Notes: generated by a model not told the origin, from the letters alone. DNA of 64,000 bases from Latilactobacillus fragifolii (GCF_905332535.1 NZ_CAJOCF010000001.1:186001-250000), one strand, 5' to 3'; positions 8,834-19,712 are shown, counted from the stretch's first letter. Made by a program: numbers and translations.

Positions 8834-9487
8834 ATGGCAAACATGCAAAGACAAATCGAAGCAATTGAACAATTTGTACGAACACAATTAGCAGCAGAAC
8901 ACAGTGGTCATGGGTTCGATCACATTCAACGAGTCGTGACCAATGCCCGCTTAATTCAGCAAAAAGAATCAGCTGGCAATTTAATGACGATTATCTTAGC
9001 GGCCATGTTACATGATGTAATTGATGAAAAAATCGTCCCTGATGTTGAACAAGCACGGCAGAAGGTGAGCGCTGTGCTAACCGATAATGGCATTGAAGAG
9101 GATCAACAAATGGCAATTTTGGATATTATCGACCACATATCTTTCGCAAAAAATATCAACCAGCATCAAACCTTATCAATAGAGGGCCAAATTGTTCAGG
9201 ATGCCGATCGCTTAGATGCAATTGGGGCGATTGGTATTGGGCGGGCCTTCATGTACGGCGGTGCACACAATGGGGTTGCTTATGACCCTGAGAGGCAACC
9301 ACGAACTGAATTGACGAAAGCAAATTATCGTGAACCGGCAACAGTTGTTAATCATTTTTATGAAAAATTATTCAAATTGGCGGCAACAATGAATACGCAA
9401 GCGGCTCGCGAGGTTGCGCAAGCACGGACAGATTTTATGCACCAATTTATCAATCAGTATTTAGCAGAGTGGGAAGGGCAACGATAA
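8834..9487 (+). CDS. HD-domain phosphohydrolase
   Basis: The HD metal-dependent phosphohydrolase signature is present: His in HGFDHIQRV (about residue 29), HD in LHDVID (about 60), and an Asp in VQDADRLDAIGAIG. At 217 aa it resembles the YedJ/YpgQ type, soluble cytoplasmic hydrolases acting on phosphorylated small molecules. The start is uncertain. AGGA at 8831-8834 is better spaced for the ATG at 8843 (214 aa) than for 8834. It follows the manA terminator and is convergent with the next gene. The substrate is unknown. Confidence 0.85.
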   Translation: MANMQRQIEAIEQFVRTQLAAEHSGHGFDHIQRVVTNARLIQQKESAGNLMTIILAAMLHDVIDEKIVPDVEQARQKVSAVLTDNGIEEDQQMAILDIIDHISFAKNINQHQTLSIEGQIVQDADRLDAIGAIGIGRAFMYGGAHNGVAYDPERQPRTELTKANYREPATVVNHFYEKLFKLAATMNTQAAREVAQARTDFMHQFINQYLAEWEGQR

Positions 9488-9500
9488 AAAATGCATGCTT

Positions 9501-9743
9501 TTAATAGACCTCAATCGTTAACCAATCATTTTGTAGTAATTCATGCGTTCTTTTTTGTAGAGGAAGCCATAATTCGGCGCGAAGAATGTTGACGAGCGAT
9601 TCCCAGAAGAGGCGATCTTTTTTTTGTTGGTCGGTAATATGTAACTCGATTTCTTGGCCACTTTCAGTGGTTGCGAAAACTTTATCATGGTTTTCAATGC
9701 GGTTAATTTTAACGGGTTCAACTGCTGGCATTTGATTTAACAT
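9501..9743 (-). CDS. Conserved hypothetical protein, 80 aa
   Basis: I do not recognise a family. The protein is soluble, acidic and has no membrane segment; it opens MLNQMPAVEPVKINRIENHD and ends with a Trp-containing segment (NDWLTIEVY). Reality as a gene is supported by an AAAAAAGGAG ribosome site directly before its ATG on the - strand and by a TATACT -10 sequence (plus-strand 9776-9781). It ends 13 bp from the stop of the convergent HD gene. Confidence 0.65.
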   Translation of the reverse strand: MLNQMPAVEPVKINRIENHDKVFATTESGQEIELHITDQQKKDRLFWESLVNILRAELWLPLQKRTHELLQNDWLTIEVY

Positions 9744-9856
9744 AGTGATTCGCTCCTTTTTTATAGGTTAGAATCAGTATACCGAGCAAGTGTTGTGAAT
9801 TGATTATCCTTTTATGAATAAAAAGTGTATTTTTTTTTGCGAAAAGATTAAGACCT

Positions 9857-9894
9857 AAAAAAAGGCGACCATCATCATTAATGGGCGCCTTTTT
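9857..9894 (-). terminator. Terminator of the murT-gatD operon
   Basis: AAAAAGGCG/CGCCTTTTT with an inner CCAT/ATGG forms a hairpin with T tracts on both strands. It lies 8 bp beyond the gatD stop, so it serves the - strand operon, and it could work in both directions. Confidence 0.85.
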
Positions 9895-9901
9895 ATTTGA
9901 A

Positions 9902-10645
9902 TTAATTTTGAACGCGTTTGACGCCGGCTGCATCTACTTGATAACGTGATTCTTCAAGGGGTAAGTCAGCGATTTGTTGTAAGTCAAAGTCTGGGTAGCG
10001 GCGACTAACGGCCAGTGATAGGAGCCGTTTAGCCAAAACACCGTTATGTGTGAGAATTGGGCCGTGGAAATATGAACCAAAAGTGTTTTTGTAGACACAG
10101 CCTTCGGTGCCATCTTCACCATTGTTGCCATGACCACGTTTGATATAGCCAAGTGGTTTTTCATCTTTACCTAAGAATGTTCGGCCGTTGTGATTTTCAA
10201 AACCAAGGTAGGTTTCATTGAATTCACGATTTTCAATGACAATGTCACCGATGAACCGGTTATTATCTTGGCTTAATGTGTAGTGGTCCAGTGCACCGAT
10301 ACCAGGAATTTTGTCACCATTTGCGCCGATATAGTAGTGGCCTAATAATTGGTAACCACCACAGATGGCAAGCATGACACCGCCGTTTTCGATGTATGTG
10401 GTGAGGGCGTCTTTTTTACTATTGAGATCTTCTGAAATAATTTTTTGTTCGAAATCTTGGCCCCCGCCAAAAAGGACGATATCGTAACGACTGGCATCGA
10501 AATCTTGACCGATACTAATGATTTCTGTTTCAGTTTGAATACCAACTTTTTTGGCATAGTAATCAAGGACTAGAATATTACCAAGATCACCGTATGTGTT
10601 CATTAAATTGCCGTATAGATGACAAATTTTTAATATTTGGGTCAT
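9902..10645 (-). CDS. gatD: Lipid II isoglutaminyl synthase, glutaminase subunit GatD
   Basis: GatD supplies ammonia from glutamine to MurT, which amidates the alpha-carboxyl of D-Glu in the lipid II stem peptide. It has the class I (CobB/CobQ-like) amidotransferase fold: nucleophile Cys95 in [12 protein letters not shown] and catalytic His194 in [11 protein letters not shown]. 247 aa matches characterised GatD. It overlaps murT by 4 bp (ATGA-type junction), so the two subunits are translationally coupled. Amidation is needed for efficient crosslinking in many Gram-positives. Confidence 0.93.
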   Translation of the reverse strand: MTQILKICHLYGNLMNTYGDLGNILVLDYYAKKVGIQTETEIISIGQDFDASRYDIVLFGGGQDFEQKIISEDLNSKKDALTTYIENGGVMLAICGGYQLLGHYYIGANGDKIPGIGALDHYTLSQDNNRFIGDIVIENREFNETYLGFENHNGRTFLGKDEKPLGYIKRGHGNNGEDGTEGCVYKNTFGSYFHGPILTHNGVLAKRLLSLAVSRRYPDFDLQQIADLPLEESRYQVDAAGVKRVQN

Positions 10646-11991
10646 ACTGATAGTCCTTTCTTAATATAATTGGCTGTTGCGAGCTTCTTGCGCAGTTGTA
10701 AAACAGCGGTATAGGTTGCCAATACATAAACATGTTTAGTTGGGGCTGCTTCAATGGCAGCCACTGTTGCATCGAGCGTTTTGGTTTCGTGGAGTTGTTC
10801 AGTTGGGACCCCAGCCACTTTTAGACGAAAAGCGATATCGTCGCCGCGTTGGCCGCCAGTAATGACGCTTGGAATGTTGTGTTTAAGTAAGTTTTCAAAC
10901 TCGCCATCCCAAATCCAACTCGTATCAATGCCATCAGCGTAGTTAGCGTTAAGCAACATTGCGAGTGAAAAGTCTTCTGGATCAGAGCTAATCATTTGTA
11001 AGACTTGGTTTAAGCCAACGGGATTTTTTACAAGTACCAATGTGACCGCTTTGTCTTTTAATTGAATGACTTCTTGACGGCCAAAGATTCGTTTATCTTC
11101 AGTGAAGGCCTTTTGAATAGCATTTACCGGAATATCAAAGAACCGACCTACGCTGTATGCGGCAAGGGCATTGTAGATGTTATACATGCCACCAATTGAA
11201 ATTTCGAACGGCTCGTGGTTAATTTCAAATTGTGAGTTTGTAGGGCGCATCTGGGTGATGGCCGTCACGGCTTCGTCTAGTTCAGGACGTTGATAGCCAC
11301 AGTTTGGGCAATAGAACTTCCCTTGGCTAGCGTAACTGATGAATTTATAATGAATGATGTGTTCACAAACGGGACATAGCACACCATCTGTATTGCTTGG
11401 TGCCATCATTTCACCATCAGGTAGATGATTAAACCCGTAATAAATTTTGGGGTTGGGTAATTCAACCGATGAGAATAGCGGTAAGTCAGCGTTCATAATG
11501 AGGGTTGCCTCAGGAACAAGTTTGACGCCTGCTAGAATCATATTATAAGTGGTGTAGATTTCACCGAAGCGATCCATTTGATCACGGAAAATATTGGTCA
11601 TTACAATCGCCTTGGGCGTAATGTAGTGACAAAGTGGTTCGACATTGGCTTCGTCGACTTCCAGAACGGCCAATTGACGTTGCCCTTTTTGAGGATGATC
11701 CGCTAAAAAGGCGGTGGTTACCCCTTGCATCATGTTCGAACCGGTCGAATTGGTCATGATATGATCGTATTTTTGCTTCAAAGTCTGCACAGTCAGTGCA
11801 GTCGTCAATGTTTTACCATTGGTACCGGTAATGATAATCACGTCGTAGTTCTTGGTTAACTGCTTTAATACGGCAGGATCGAATTTGGTTGCGATTTTCC
11901 CCGGCAGGGAGCTGCCACCTTTCATAAAGGTATGTAAATACCAGTATGAAAAACGTCCTGCTGTAATTGCAAATGAGCTTTTAATTGTCAT
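10642..11991 (-). CDS. murT: Lipid II isoglutaminyl synthase, Mur ligase subunit MurT
   Basis: MurT is a Mur-ligase-like ATPase that amidates D-Glu of lipid II with GatD. Visible are the P-loop ITGTNGKT, a Cys4 zinc ribbon inserted in the central domain (CPVC...CPNC) typical of MurT, and a C-terminal DUF1727-type domain. A longer reading frame starts at 12036, but GAAAGGGTGG stands about 9 nt before the ATG at 11991, giving 449 aa that begins [13 protein letters not shown] as in the family. A probable extended -10 (TGCTATGAT) is on the - strand around 12017-12025. Confidence 0.92.
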   Translation of the reverse strand: MTIKSSFAITAGRFSYWYLHTFMKGGSSLPGKIATKFDPAVLKQLTKNYDVIIITGTNGKTLTTALTVQTLKQKYDHIMTNSTGSNMMQGVTTAFLADHPQKGQRQLAVLEVDEANVEPLCHYITPKAIVMTNIFRDQMDRFGEIYTTYNMILAGVKLVPEATLIMNADLPLFSSVELPNPKIYYGFNHLPDGEMMAPSNTDGVLCPVCEHIIHYKFISYASQGKFYCPNCGYQRPELDEAVTAITQMRPTNSQFEINHEPFEISIGGMYNIYNALAAYSVGRFFDIPVNAIQKAFTEDKRIFGRQEVIQLKDKAVTLVLVKNPVGLNQVLQMISSDPEDFSLAMLLNANYADGIDTSWIWDGEFENLLKHNIPSVITGGQRGDDIAFRLKVAGVPTEQLHETKTLDATVAAIEAAPTKHVYVLATYTAVLQLRKKLATANYIKKGLSV

Positions 11992-12106
11992 GCTTGCCAC
12001 CCTTTCAATGTTCATAATCATAGCATAAATTCTCAATTTGGACGATATAAAAACACGCTTGTCAAATAAAATAAGGGGAAACTTTAGAATTTAATCGTAG
12101 CGAATA

Positions 12107-12135
12107 TTGTTGCCTTACTGATTTTCAGGTATACT
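12107..12135 (+). promoter_or_regulatory. Promoter of the tdk-prfA-prmC-tsaC run
   Basis: TTGTTG and TATACT are 17 bp apart, and the start codon of tdk lies 36 bp downstream. Confidence 0.6.
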
Positions 12136-12170
12136 AGATTAAAATGTGCTTAACATAGGGGTGTTTGAGA

Positions 12171-12764
12171 GTGGCGCAATTATTTTTTAGATATGGTGCA
12201 ATGAATAGTGGTAAGTCGATTGAAATTTTGAAAGTCGCACACAATTATGAAGAGCAGAATAAATCAGTAATCATTCTGACGAGCGGGATTGATAATCGTG
12301 ATGGTGTCGGGGTTGTTTCAAGTCGAATTGGGCTCAAGCGCAATGCAACACCTATTTTCTCAGATACCAATATCTTTGAGTTGGTGCAAGCGACCAATCC
12401 AGATGCAGCTTGCGTTTTGATTGATGAATCACAATTTTTAGAACGGCATCACGTCATCGAAGCGGCGAAGGTCGTTGATGATTTGAATATCCCTGTGATG
12501 GCGTTTGGGTTGAAGAATGATTTTAAGAATGAATTATTCGAAGGCTCCAAATACTTATTACTATTTGCCAATAAAATTGAAGAAATGAAGACCATCTGTT
12601 GGTTCTGCCGTAAAAAAGCGATTATGAATTTGCGGATGAACGATGGTAAACCGGTTTATACGGGTGAACAGATTCAAATCGGCGGCAATGAGGCATACTA
12701 CCCCGTTTGTCGGCAACACTACTTTAACCCACCGGTAACACAAGAGAGTGAAAAGGAAGGCTAG
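12171..12764 (+). CDS. tdk: Thymidine kinase
   Basis: The enzyme phosphorylates thymidine to dTMP in nucleoside salvage. The type II thymidine kinase P-loop GAMNSGKS, the Walker B-like IDESQF and zinc-binding Cys pairs (CWFC and the later VCRQH) are present. A TTG at 12165 would add two residues, but the AGGGGTG site is better placed for the GTG at 12171, giving [16 protein letters not shown] as in the family (197 aa). It is 6 bp upstream of prfA, a linkage common in Firmicutes. Confidence 0.93.
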   Translation: MAQLFFRYGAMNSGKSIEILKVAHNYEEQNKSVIILTSGIDNRDGVGVVSSRIGLKRNATPIFSDTNIFELVQATNPDAACVLIDESQFLERHHVIEAAKVVDDLNIPVMAFGLKNDFKNELFEGSKYLLLFANKIEEMKTICWFCRKKAIMNLRMNDGKPVYTGEQIQIGGNEAYYPVCRQHYFNPPVTQESEKEG

Positions 12765-12770
12765 TCATTC

Positions 12771-13868
12771 ATGGATAAAATGTTTGAACAACTTGATAGT
12801 TTATTGGACCGCTATGCGGAATTACAAGAATTAATGTCTGATCCAGAAGTGATCAACGAAACCAGTCGTTATATGGAATTGTCTAAAGAAGAAGCAGGTT
12901 TGCGGGAAATTGTTAATCAATACACGCGCTTGAAGACCGTTTTAAATGACATTGCTGAAAGTGAAGAATTGCTACGTGAATCTAATGATCCTGAAATGGA
13001 AGAATTAGCCAAAGCAGATTTAAGTGAATTGCAAGACGAAAAAGACCAATTAGAACAAGACATCAAAATCTTGATGTTGCCTAAGGACCCTAACGATGAA
13101 AAGAATATTATCATGGAAATTCGTGGGGCCGCTGGTGGCGACGAAGCTAGCCTCTTTGCCGGAGACTTATTAAACATGTACCAACGCTACGCTGAATCGC
13201 AAAACTGGCAAACCGAAATCATTGACGAAACAGCTACAGAAGTCGGTGGTTTCAAAGAAGTTGCGATGATGATTACCGGTAAAAATGTTTATTCGAAGTT
13301 AAAATATGAAAACGGCGCCCACCGTGTTCAACGAATCCCCAAGACGGAATCACAAGGCCGGGTGCATACTTCAACAGCGACGGTTGCGGTAATGCCTGAA
13401 TATGACGGTGTTGACGTGCAACTTGATCCTAAGGACATTCGGACCGACGTTTATCGTGCTTCGGGGGCTGGTGGGCAACATATCAATAAAACGTCTTCAG
13501 CCGTCCGGATGACCCACATTCCAACTGGGATTGTTGTTGCGATGCAAGATCAACGTTCACAACAACAAAACCGGGTGAAAGCCATGCAAATCTTGCAATC
13601 ACGGGTTTATGATTTCTATGAATCACAAAATCAAAGTGAATACGATTCAAGCCGGAAGTCGGCGATTGGGTCTGGCGATCGTTCTGAACGGATTAGAACA
13701 TATAACTATCCACAAAACCGGGTGACAGATCATCGTATTGGTTTAACCTTAAATAAATTAGATCGAATTATGAACGGGGAATTAGACGACGTGATTGATG
13801 CGTTAATTCTTTATGATCAAACAGAAAAATTGGAGCAATTACAAGATGGCACAGCTCACTTATCTTAA
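12771..13868 (+). CDS. prfA: Peptide chain release factor 1
   Basis: RF1 terminates translation at UAA and UAG. The GGQ motif ([14 protein letters not shown]) that triggers peptidyl-tRNA hydrolysis is present, and the codon-recognition domain contains [10 protein letters not shown], adjoining the stop-codon-reading loop. The length of 365 aa is normal. An AAGGAAGG ribosome site stands 10 nt before the ATG; a second in-frame ATG at 12780 is possible. The following prmC encodes the enzyme that methylates the GGQ glutamine, and the two genes overlap. Confidence 0.96.
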   Translation: MDKMFEQLDSLLDRYAELQELMSDPEVINETSRYMELSKEEAGLREIVNQYTRLKTVLNDIAESEELLRESNDPEMEELAKADLSELQDEKDQLEQDIKILMLPKDPNDEKNIIMEIRGAAGGDEASLFAGDLLNMYQRYAESQNWQTEIIDETATEVGGFKEVAMMITGKNVYSKLKYENGAHRVQRIPKTESQGRVHTSTATVAVMPEYDGVDVQLDPKDIRTDVYRASGAGGQHINKTSSAVRMTHIPTGIVVAMQDQRSQQQNRVKAMQILQSRVYDFYESQNQSEYDSSRKSAIGSGDRSERIRTYNYPQNRVTDHRIGLTLNKLDRIMNGELDDVIDALILYDQTEKLEQLQDGTAHLS

Positions 13869-14715
13869 AGCCCTGAATTGGGCTTTTTTATTTTTAGAAG
13901 AACATGCTAAAGACCGGGAAGCGGCTCGTTTTTTACTACTTGGACGCAAACATTGGACGCCAACGCAGCTTGTTTTGCACTATCACGATGAAATGACGCC
14001 TGCTGAATATGATCAATACCAAGCAGACTTAAACGCGTTTGTCGCTGATCAACCGGCGCAATATATTTTAGGGTATGCGCATTTTTATGGTCGCGATTTT
14101 AAAGTGACGCCAGCAACGCTTATTCCACGACTTGAGACGGAAGAATTGGTAGAATGGCTATTATTAGATACTCCTCAACCAAAGAACCGCCCCCTTAAAG
14201 TGTTGGATGTTGGTACAGGATCAGGGGCCATCGCAATTACGCTTGCCTGTGAACATCCAAAATGGGATGTTACCGCCGTTGATATTTCACCTGAAGCGAT
14301 TGCTGTTGCCCAAGCGAATGCACAGCAATTAAACGCGCGCGTTAATTTTATCGTGGGTGATTTTCTAACCCCAGTGATGGGGCAACAGTTTGATGTGATT
14401 GTTTCTAATCCACCGTATATCGCGCAAGATGAACGCGATGTGATGGATGCTTCTGTTTTGAAATACGAGCCAGATTTAGCTTTATTTGCAGATAATAACG
14501 GCTTAGCGTTTTATGAACGATTTGCTACCGAAGGGCGTTCGTATTTAGCAACAGATGGTAAGCTTTATTTAGAATTTGGTTATCAGCAAAAAGAAGCAAT
14601 TGTTCGGTTATTCGAACAAGAAGCGCCTGATGTAACGGTTACAGTTAAAAAAGATATGGCAAATTGGCCTAGAATGGCCCGCATAAGTTACGATTCAAAT
14701 CGTAATTTGGTATGA
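13846..14715 (+). CDS. prmC: Release-factor glutamine methyltransferase
   Basis: PrmC N5-methylates the Gln of the GGQ motif in RF1 and RF2 using S-adenosylmethionine. The SAM-binding loop [13 protein letters not shown] and the substrate-glutamine motif NPPY (SNPPYIA) are clear, after an N-terminal helical release-factor-binding domain. The reading frame extends upstream to 13813, but TTGGAG precedes the ATG at 13846 by about 10 nt and yields the normal 289 aa. It overlaps prfA by 23 bp, as expected for enzyme and substrate in one operon. Confidence 0.93.
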   Translation: MAQLTYLKALNWAFLFLEEHAKDREAARFLLLGRKHWTPTQLVLHYHDEMTPAEYDQYQADLNAFVADQPAQYILGYAHFYGRDFKVTPATLIPRLETEELVEWLLLDTPQPKNRPLKVLDVGTGSGAIAITLACEHPKWDVTAVDISPEAIAVAQANAQQLNARVNFIVGDFLTPVMGQQFDVIVSNPPYIAQDERDVMDASVLKYEPDLALFADNNGLAFYERFATEGRSYLATDGKLYLEFGYQQKEAIVRLFEQEAPDVTVTVKKDMANWPRMARISYDSNRNLV

Positions 14716-14748
14716 TGTAAATCAGAAGTAGAGTAAGGAAGGCCTAGA

Positions 14749-15768
14749 ATGGAAACCAAGAGATATACAGTAGAACAGATTGAACAAGCAGCAACAGATT
14801 TAAAAGCGGGTGAATTGATTGCCTTTCCAACTGAGACTGTCTATGGTCTTGGTGCAGATGCGACGAATCCTGAAGCAGTTAAGAAAGTTTATGCCGCTAA
14901 GGGGCGCCCGAGTGACAATCCGCTAATCGTGCACGTAGCAAGCGTTGCGACGGTTGAGCACTACGCAGCCGGTCTTAGTGACCAATTTAAAAAGTTAGTC
15001 GAGGTTTTTTGGCCAGGTTCATTGACGATTATTTTGCCACTAAAACATGCAGCACTCGATTCAGTTGTGACGGGTGGTTTAAAGACCGCTGCTTTTAGAA
15101 TGCCGAATAATGCAACGACGCTAGCGTTGATTGAAGCAGCTGGGGTCCCTTTGGTAGGTCCTTCAGCTAATACATCTGGTAAACCAAGCCCAACAACTGC
15201 CGAACATGTTTTGCACGATTTAAATGGAAAAATTGCCGGTGTCATTGACGATGGCCCAACTGGTGTTGGTTTGGAATCAACGGTGATTGATCTAAGTGTT
15301 GCAACACCTGTTATTTTACGACCAGGAGTGGTCACTCAAGAAGCGATTGAACATGTGATTGGACCGATTATGACGAACCATCATAAAGTAGGTGCGACTG
15401 AGATTCCGAAGGCCCCAGGCATGAAATATAAACACTATGCGCCAAATGCACAGGTTTACATAGTGCCGACGCCAGATGAATTTCAGGCAGCGGTTAAATG
15501 GGCTAGTCAACAGAATGTGCCATTTGGTGTCATGGCGGTTGATTCGGTATTAACCCAGTTATCCGAGGTGAGATTTAAAGATCAATTTTCTTTAGGTGAT
15601 TCTGTCGTAACTGCTAGTCAACATTTATTTGAAGGGTTACGATATTTTGACTTAAATCCTGAGGTTAAAATCATCTTAGTACAAGGTTTTGCAAAAGAAG
15701 GCGTCGGATTAGCGTACATGAATCGCCTCGAGAAATCTGCCGGCCAGCAATACTTTACTTCAAAATAG
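14749..15768 (+). CDS. tsaC: L-threonylcarbamoyladenylate synthase (Sua5/YwlC type)
   Basis: It makes threonylcarbamoyl-AMP from threonine, bicarbonate and ATP for the t6A37 modification of ANN-decoding tRNAs. The N-terminal YrdC domain (about 1-210) has the KxR..SxxN type motif (KGRPSDNPL) and GPSANTSG. A linker with PGMKYKHYAP leads to the C-terminal Sua5 domain (about 235-339), so this is the two-domain Sua5/YwlC form and not the short TsaC form. The ribosome site is AAGGAAGG. It lies in a tdk-prfA-prmC-tsaC-glyA cluster conserved in Firmicutes. Confidence 0.93.
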   Translation: METKRYTVEQIEQAATDLKAGELIAFPTETVYGLGADATNPEAVKKVYAAKGRPSDNPLIVHVASVATVEHYAAGLSDQFKKLVEVFWPGSLTIILPLKHAALDSVVTGGLKTAAFRMPNNATTLALIEAAGVPLVGPSANTSGKPSPTTAEHVLHDLNGKIAGVIDDGPTGVGLESTVIDLSVATPVILRPGVVTQEAIEHVIGPIMTNHHKVGATEIPKAPGMKYKHYAPNAQVYIVPTPDEFQAAVKWASQQNVPFGVMAVDSVLTQLSEVRFKDQFSLGDSVVTASQHLFEGLRYFDLNPEVKIILVQGFAKEGVGLAYMNRLEKSAGQQYFTSK

Positions 15769-15802
15769 GGATGATTTTAAATAGGAAAAGGAGTGATTGT
15801 AA

Positions 15803-17050
15803 ATGCTTGAACAAACTGATCCAGCAATTTATGAGTTGATAAAAAAAGAGGAACAACGCCAAGTGCATAATATTGAATTGATTGCTTCTGAAAACATTGT
15901 TTCCGGAGCTGTTCAAGAAGCTCAGGGTAGCGTATTAACCAATAAATACGCTGAGGGGTATCCTGGCAAACGGTTCTATGGTGGTTGCGAATTAATCGAT
16001 CACATTGAATCACTCGCGATTGAACGTGCTAAGCAACTTTTTAATGCAGACCATGTAAACGTGCAACCCCACTCCGGTTCACAGGCTAATATGGCGGTTT
16101 ATCAAGCACTCTTAGAACCCGGTGATAAGATCTTAGGGATGAACCTCACAGATGGGGGCCATTTAACCCATGGGTCACCTTTTAACTTCAGTGGGCAGCT
16201 CTATCATTTTTATAGTTACGGAGTAGCTGACGACAACGAGCAAATCGATTACGATGCACTCGCTATTAAAGCAGACGAAATTCATCCTAAAATGATTGTT
16301 GCAGGTGCTTCAGCATATAGTCGGATAATTGACTTTCCAAGATTACGTGCTATTGCAGATCATGTTGGTGCCTATTTAATGGTCGATATGGCACACATTG
16401 CTGGATTAGTGGCAACTGGCGTTCATCCAAGTCCGGTGCCGTATGCCGACGTAGTTACCACAACAACGCATAAAACATTGCGTGGCCCGCGCGGTGGCAT
16501 GATTTTGTGTAAAGCAGAATATGCCAAAGCAATTGATTCTGCCATCTTCCCAGGTATTCAAGGCGGACCACTCGAACACGTTATTGCGGCGAAAGCCGTT
16601 GCATTTGGTGAGGCTTTACAACCTGAATTTACAGCTTACACGAAGCAAATCGTGGCCAATGCGCAAGCGATGGCTGCCGTTTTTAAACAATCTGACTTAG
16701 TACGCGTGGTTTCAGGTGGGACCGATAATCATTTGATGTTACTTGATTTAACAAAAAGCGGTTTGAATGGGAAACAGGTTCAAACCCTTTTAGATAGTGT
16801 CCATATTACCGTTAATAAAAATACCATTCCTTTTGAACAATTAAGCCCATTTAAGACAAGCGGGATTCGTATTGGGACCCCAGCAATCACCTCACGTGGC
16901 TTTAAAGAAGCAGATTGTGAATTGATTGCGCGGTTAATTTTAGAAGTGATTGAACAACACGATCAATTAGACGCAATGCCGCGCATTAGTGCCGCTGTTT
17001 TGGCGTTGACGGATCGTTTTCCAATCACGCAAGCTAATTTTTTAGATTAA
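15803..17050 (+). CDS. glyA: Serine hydroxymethyltransferase
   Basis: This PLP enzyme converts serine and tetrahydrofolate to glycine and 5,10-methylene-THF, the main one-carbon source. The PLP lysine lies in [14 protein letters not shown], and the substrate and PLP residues in [11 protein letters not shown] and HIAGL are present. 415 aa is standard. AAAGGAGTG precedes the ATG. It closes the conserved cluster beginning with tdk or prfA and is followed by a terminator-like hairpin before upp. Confidence 0.96.
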   Translation: MLEQTDPAIYELIKKEEQRQVHNIELIASENIVSGAVQEAQGSVLTNKYAEGYPGKRFYGGCELIDHIESLAIERAKQLFNADHVNVQPHSGSQANMAVYQALLEPGDKILGMNLTDGGHLTHGSPFNFSGQLYHFYSYGVADDNEQIDYDALAIKADEIHPKMIVAGASAYSRIIDFPRLRAIADHVGAYLMVDMAHIAGLVATGVHPSPVPYADVVTTTTHKTLRGPRGGMILCKAEYAKAIDSAIFPGIQGGPLEHVIAAKAVAFGEALQPEFTAYTKQIVANAQAMAAVFKQSDLVRVVSGGTDNHLMLLDLTKSGLNGKQVQTLLDSVHITVNKNTIPFEQLSPFKTSGIRIGTPAITSRGFKEADCELIARLILEVIEQHDQLDAMPRISAAVLALTDRFPITQANFLD

Positions 17051-17120
17051 TTAATGAATACTGCTAGTTTTTTGCCACTATTTACGCTACAATAATAAAC
17101 AGAATTTTAAGCAGAAGGGA

Positions 17121-17162
17121 GAGCGACTCAGAGAAGGATTTCTTTGGAGTCACTCTTTTTTT
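17121..17162 (+). terminator. Terminator or attenuator hairpin between glyA and upp
   Basis: GAGCGACTC pairs with GAGTCACTC (one mismatch), with extra pairing in the loop, then seven T residues. It ends 48 bp before upp. A TACAAT -10-like sequence lies upstream (17088-17093), so it could be either the glyA terminator or an attenuator in the upp leader. Confidence 0.7.
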
Positions 17163-17210
17163 GCGAAAAAAATTGGACTAAATTCATTGAATAGAATAGG
17201 GGCAAAGTAT

Positions 17211-17840
17211 ATGGCAAAATTCACAGTATTAAATCACCCGTTAATTCAACATAAATTAACGATTATCCGGAATAAGGAAACGGGGACTAAAGTTTTCCGT
17301 GAAGTAGCAAACGAAATCGCAGAATTAATGGTTTATGAAATCACGCGCGATTTAGCAATGGAAGATGTCGAAGTTGAAACACCAATGGGCCTTGCAATTG
17401 AAAAACAATTGAGCGGAAAAAAATTAGCCGTTGTGCCAATTCTTCGTGCTGGTCTTGGGATGGTCGACGGTGTTTTAGAATTAATTCCAGCCGCTAAAGT
17501 TGGTCACATTGGGATGTACCGTGACGAGAAAACATTACAACCCCACGAATACTTTGTTAAATTACCAACAGATATCGATCAACGACAACTATTCATCGTT
17601 GATCCAATGCTTGCAACTGGTGGCTCAGCAATCATGGCCATCGATGCCCTTAAAAAACGTGGTGCGACATCAATGCGGCTAGTTGTTTTAGTAGCTGCCC
17701 CTGAAGGCGTCAAAGCTGTTCAAGAAGCCCATCCAGATGTTGACATCTATGCAGCCGGTCTTGATGATCATCTAAACGAGGAGGGCTACATTGTACCTGG
17801 TCTTGGGGACGCGGGAGACCGTCTTTTCGGGACAAAATAG
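17211..17840 (+). CDS. upp: Uracil phosphoribosyltransferase
   Basis: The enzyme converts uracil and PRPP to UMP in pyrimidine salvage. The PRPP-binding loop [11 protein letters not shown] and the uracil-binding C-terminal [14 protein letters not shown] are present, and the length is 209 aa. A TTG-initiated extension from 17187 exists, but AGGGGC stands before the ATG at 17211, which gives the family N-terminus [16 protein letters not shown]. It precedes the atp operon, a neighbourhood shared by many lactobacilli and bacilli. Confidence 0.95.
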   Translation: MAKFTVLNHPLIQHKLTIIRNKETGTKVFREVANEIAELMVYEITRDLAMEDVEVETPMGLAIEKQLSGKKLAVVPILRAGLGMVDGVLELIPAAKVGHIGMYRDEKTLQPHEYFVKLPTDIDQRQLFIVDPMLATGGSAIMAIDALKKRGATSMRLVVLVAAPEGVKAVQEAHPDVDIYAAGLDDHLNEEGYIVPGLGDAGDRLFGTK

Positions 17841-17867
17841 TCATTAATTAAGGACTGACAATAAAGA

Positions 17868-17907
17868 CGCGCGACACTTGATTTGCTTGTGTTGCGCGCT
17901 TTTTTTA
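17868..17907 (+). terminator. Terminator of upp
   Basis: The GC-rich stem CGCGCGACAC with GTGTTGCGCG is followed by seven T residues. Confidence 0.9.
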
Positions 17908-18012
17908 TTATCAGAATGATAATTATTAATAAGTATATTTTTTTGATTCAACAATCTGTTTGATATTTGAGTGGATTGACAAAAATAATTAAAAATTAGT
18001 TTTGTATTTGCT

Positions 18013-18041
18013 TTGTACTTTTAATTTAATGGTGGTATTAT
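18013..18041 (+). promoter_or_regulatory. Promoter of the atp operon
   Basis: TTGTAC and TATTAT are 17 bp apart, about 140 bp before atpB. A TTGACA at 17976 lacks a convincing -10. The rest of the 340-bp upp-atpB gap is AT-rich, and I see no further gene, including no atpI. Confidence 0.55.
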
Positions 18042-18181
18042 CATACTTGTATTGCGGTAATGATTTATGCATAGTTTTTCTACATAAATATTGCTGTTTT
18101 TAGGTTCGTTGTGCAACTCGCTTAGACGTAGTCGTGAATAGAGTGAAATCAACAAATAAGCCTAAGGGAGGAGGGAATTTT

Positions 18182-18895
18182 GTGGATGATAAATATCCCA
18201 TTATTAGCATTTTGGGAATTCGTTTTAATTTAGCAAACTGTCTGTCGGTTTTAGTAAGTGCGGTTTTGGTTTTTGCACTCGTTTTCTTTTTATCAAGAAA
18301 AATTGCGCTCAAACCGACTAAACGACAAAATGTTTTAGAGTGGATTATTGATTTTACAAACGGAATCGTTAAGGGTGCAATGCCTGGTGAAGAAGGTAAG
18401 CAATTTTACCTATTTACATTCGTTATGTTCATGTTCATATTTATCAGTAATCAACTTGGTTTGATTCTTCAAATTAAAGTACATGGTGTTACTTGGTTGA
18501 AGAGTCCAACAGCTAATCCGATTATCACGATGTCGCTTGCGATGATCGTCTTAGTGCTTGCGCACTACTTTGGTGTTGAACGGTTAGGCTTTGGTAATTA
18601 CATGAAGAGTTATATTAAACCGGTAGGGTTTTTCTTACCAATTAATATCATCGAACAATTTACCAATTTCTTAACGTTGTCCTTGCGTTTGTACGGGAAC
18701 ATTTTTGCGGGTGAAGTTTTACTAAGTTTATTAGTTAAAATGGCCTTCTCACATGGACCAGCAACGATGCTTGTGACGGCACCGCTTCAAATGATTTGGC
18801 AAGGCTTCTCCGTCTTTATTGGAGCTATCCAAGCATATGTATTTGTAACACTATCGATGGTCTATATTTCAGAAAAAATTGAAATGGAAGACTAA
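18182..18895 (+). CDS. atpB: F1Fo ATP synthase subunit a
   Basis: Subunit a forms the proton half-channels of the Fo motor. Five to six membrane helices are visible. The essential Arg lies in LTLSLRLYGNIFAGEVLL, and the C-terminal helix contains the conserved GAIQAYVF. A frame extension upstream to 18134 exists, but GGGAGGAGGG lies just before the GTG at 18182, giving 237 aa beginning MDDKYPIISILG. It is the first gene of atpBEFHAGDC. In lactobacilli the enzyme mainly pumps protons out at the cost of ATP to keep pH homeostasis. Confidence 0.93.
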   Translation: MDDKYPIISILGIRFNLANCLSVLVSAVLVFALVFFLSRKIALKPTKRQNVLEWIIDFTNGIVKGAMPGEEGKQFYLFTFVMFMFIFISNQLGLILQIKVHGVTWLKSPTANPIITMSLAMIVLVLAHYFGVERLGFGNYMKSYIKPVGFFLPINIIEQFTNFLTLSLRLYGNIFAGEVLLSLLVKMAFSHGPATMLVTAPLQMIWQGFSVFIGAIQAYVFVTLSMVYISEKIEMED

Positions 18896-18913
18896 AATTT
18901 AGGAGGAAAAAAA

Positions 18914-19126
18914 ATGAACTATTTAGCAGCAGCTATCGCGGCTGGTTTAGCAGCATTCGCAGCATCATATGGTAATGGTAAGGTTATTTCAAAAACAATC
19001 GAAAGTATGGCACGCCAACCAGAATTATCAGCAGAATTACGCTCAATGATGTTTATCGGTGTTGGTTTGATTGAAGCTGTTCCAATTATTTCTATCGTCG
19101 TTTCTTTCTTGATCTTATTTAGTTAA
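18914..19126 (+). CDS. atpE: F1Fo ATP synthase subunit c
   Basis: Subunit c is a 70-aa two-helix hairpin that forms the rotor ring. The proton-binding carboxylate is the Glu in [11 protein letters not shown] in the second helix, and the polar loop has ARQPE. The Gly/Ala-rich first helix ([19 protein letters not shown]) is typical. TAGGAGG precedes the ATG at a short, efficient distance, fitting the high stoichiometry of c subunits. Confidence 0.96.
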   Translation: MNYLAAAIAAGLAAFAASYGNGKVISKTIESMARQPELSAELRSMMFIGVGLIEAVPIISIVVSFLILFS

Positions 19127-19190
19127 TCCAAGTGAATTTAAATTTTCGCTTTAAAAATTAGTCAGTAAGTCAAGGAAGGAGTGTCAATAG

Positions 19191-19712
19191 ATGTTTAGTA
19201 ATTTAATCGTTGGTGCTTCTGAAGCCTACCTTGGAGATTCACTTTTCGTACTAGTTGTCTTTATCATTTTAGTTGCTTTAGTTGGTAAATTTGCGTTTGG
19301 TCCTGTTTCAAAGATGATGCAAGATCGTTCAGACAAAATTACAAACGATTTAGATAACGCTGCTCGCTCACGTGAAGATGCTGCCAAATTAGCAGCTCAA
19401 CGTGCAACAGAGTTAAAGAATTCTAAATCAGAAGCAGTTGAAATTGTGAATGCAGCCAAGCAAAATGGTGAAAAACAACGCGAAGGCATGGTCAAACTTG
19501 CTCAAGAAGAAGTCCAAACTTTAAAACAAAATGCTAAAAAAGACATCGAACAATCTCGTTTAGATGCGTTAAACAGTGCGAGAGATGATGTTGCTCAATT
19601 ATCTATTGAAATTGCTTCTAAACTCATTAAGAAAGAATTGTCAGTTACTGATCAAAAGTCATTGATCAATTCCTACATTGAAGGGTTGGACAAGCAAAAT
19701 GAAATTAGATAA
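19191..19712 (+). CDS. atpF: F1Fo ATP synthase subunit b
   Basis: Subunit b is the peripheral stalk. A single N-terminal membrane helix (about residues 17-36, [19 protein letters not shown]) is followed by a long charged helix that forms the right-handed coiled coil to F1. 173 aa is normal. AAGGAGTG precedes the ATG. It overlaps atpH by 14 bp. Confidence 0.95.
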   Translation: MFSNLIVGASEAYLGDSLFVLVVFIILVALVGKFAFGPVSKMMQDRSDKITNDLDNAARSREDAAKLAAQRATELKNSKSEAVEIVNAAKQNGEKQREGMVKLAQEEVQTLKQNAKKDIEQSRLDALNSARDDVAQLSIEIASKLIKKELSVTDQKSLINSYIEGLDKQNEIR

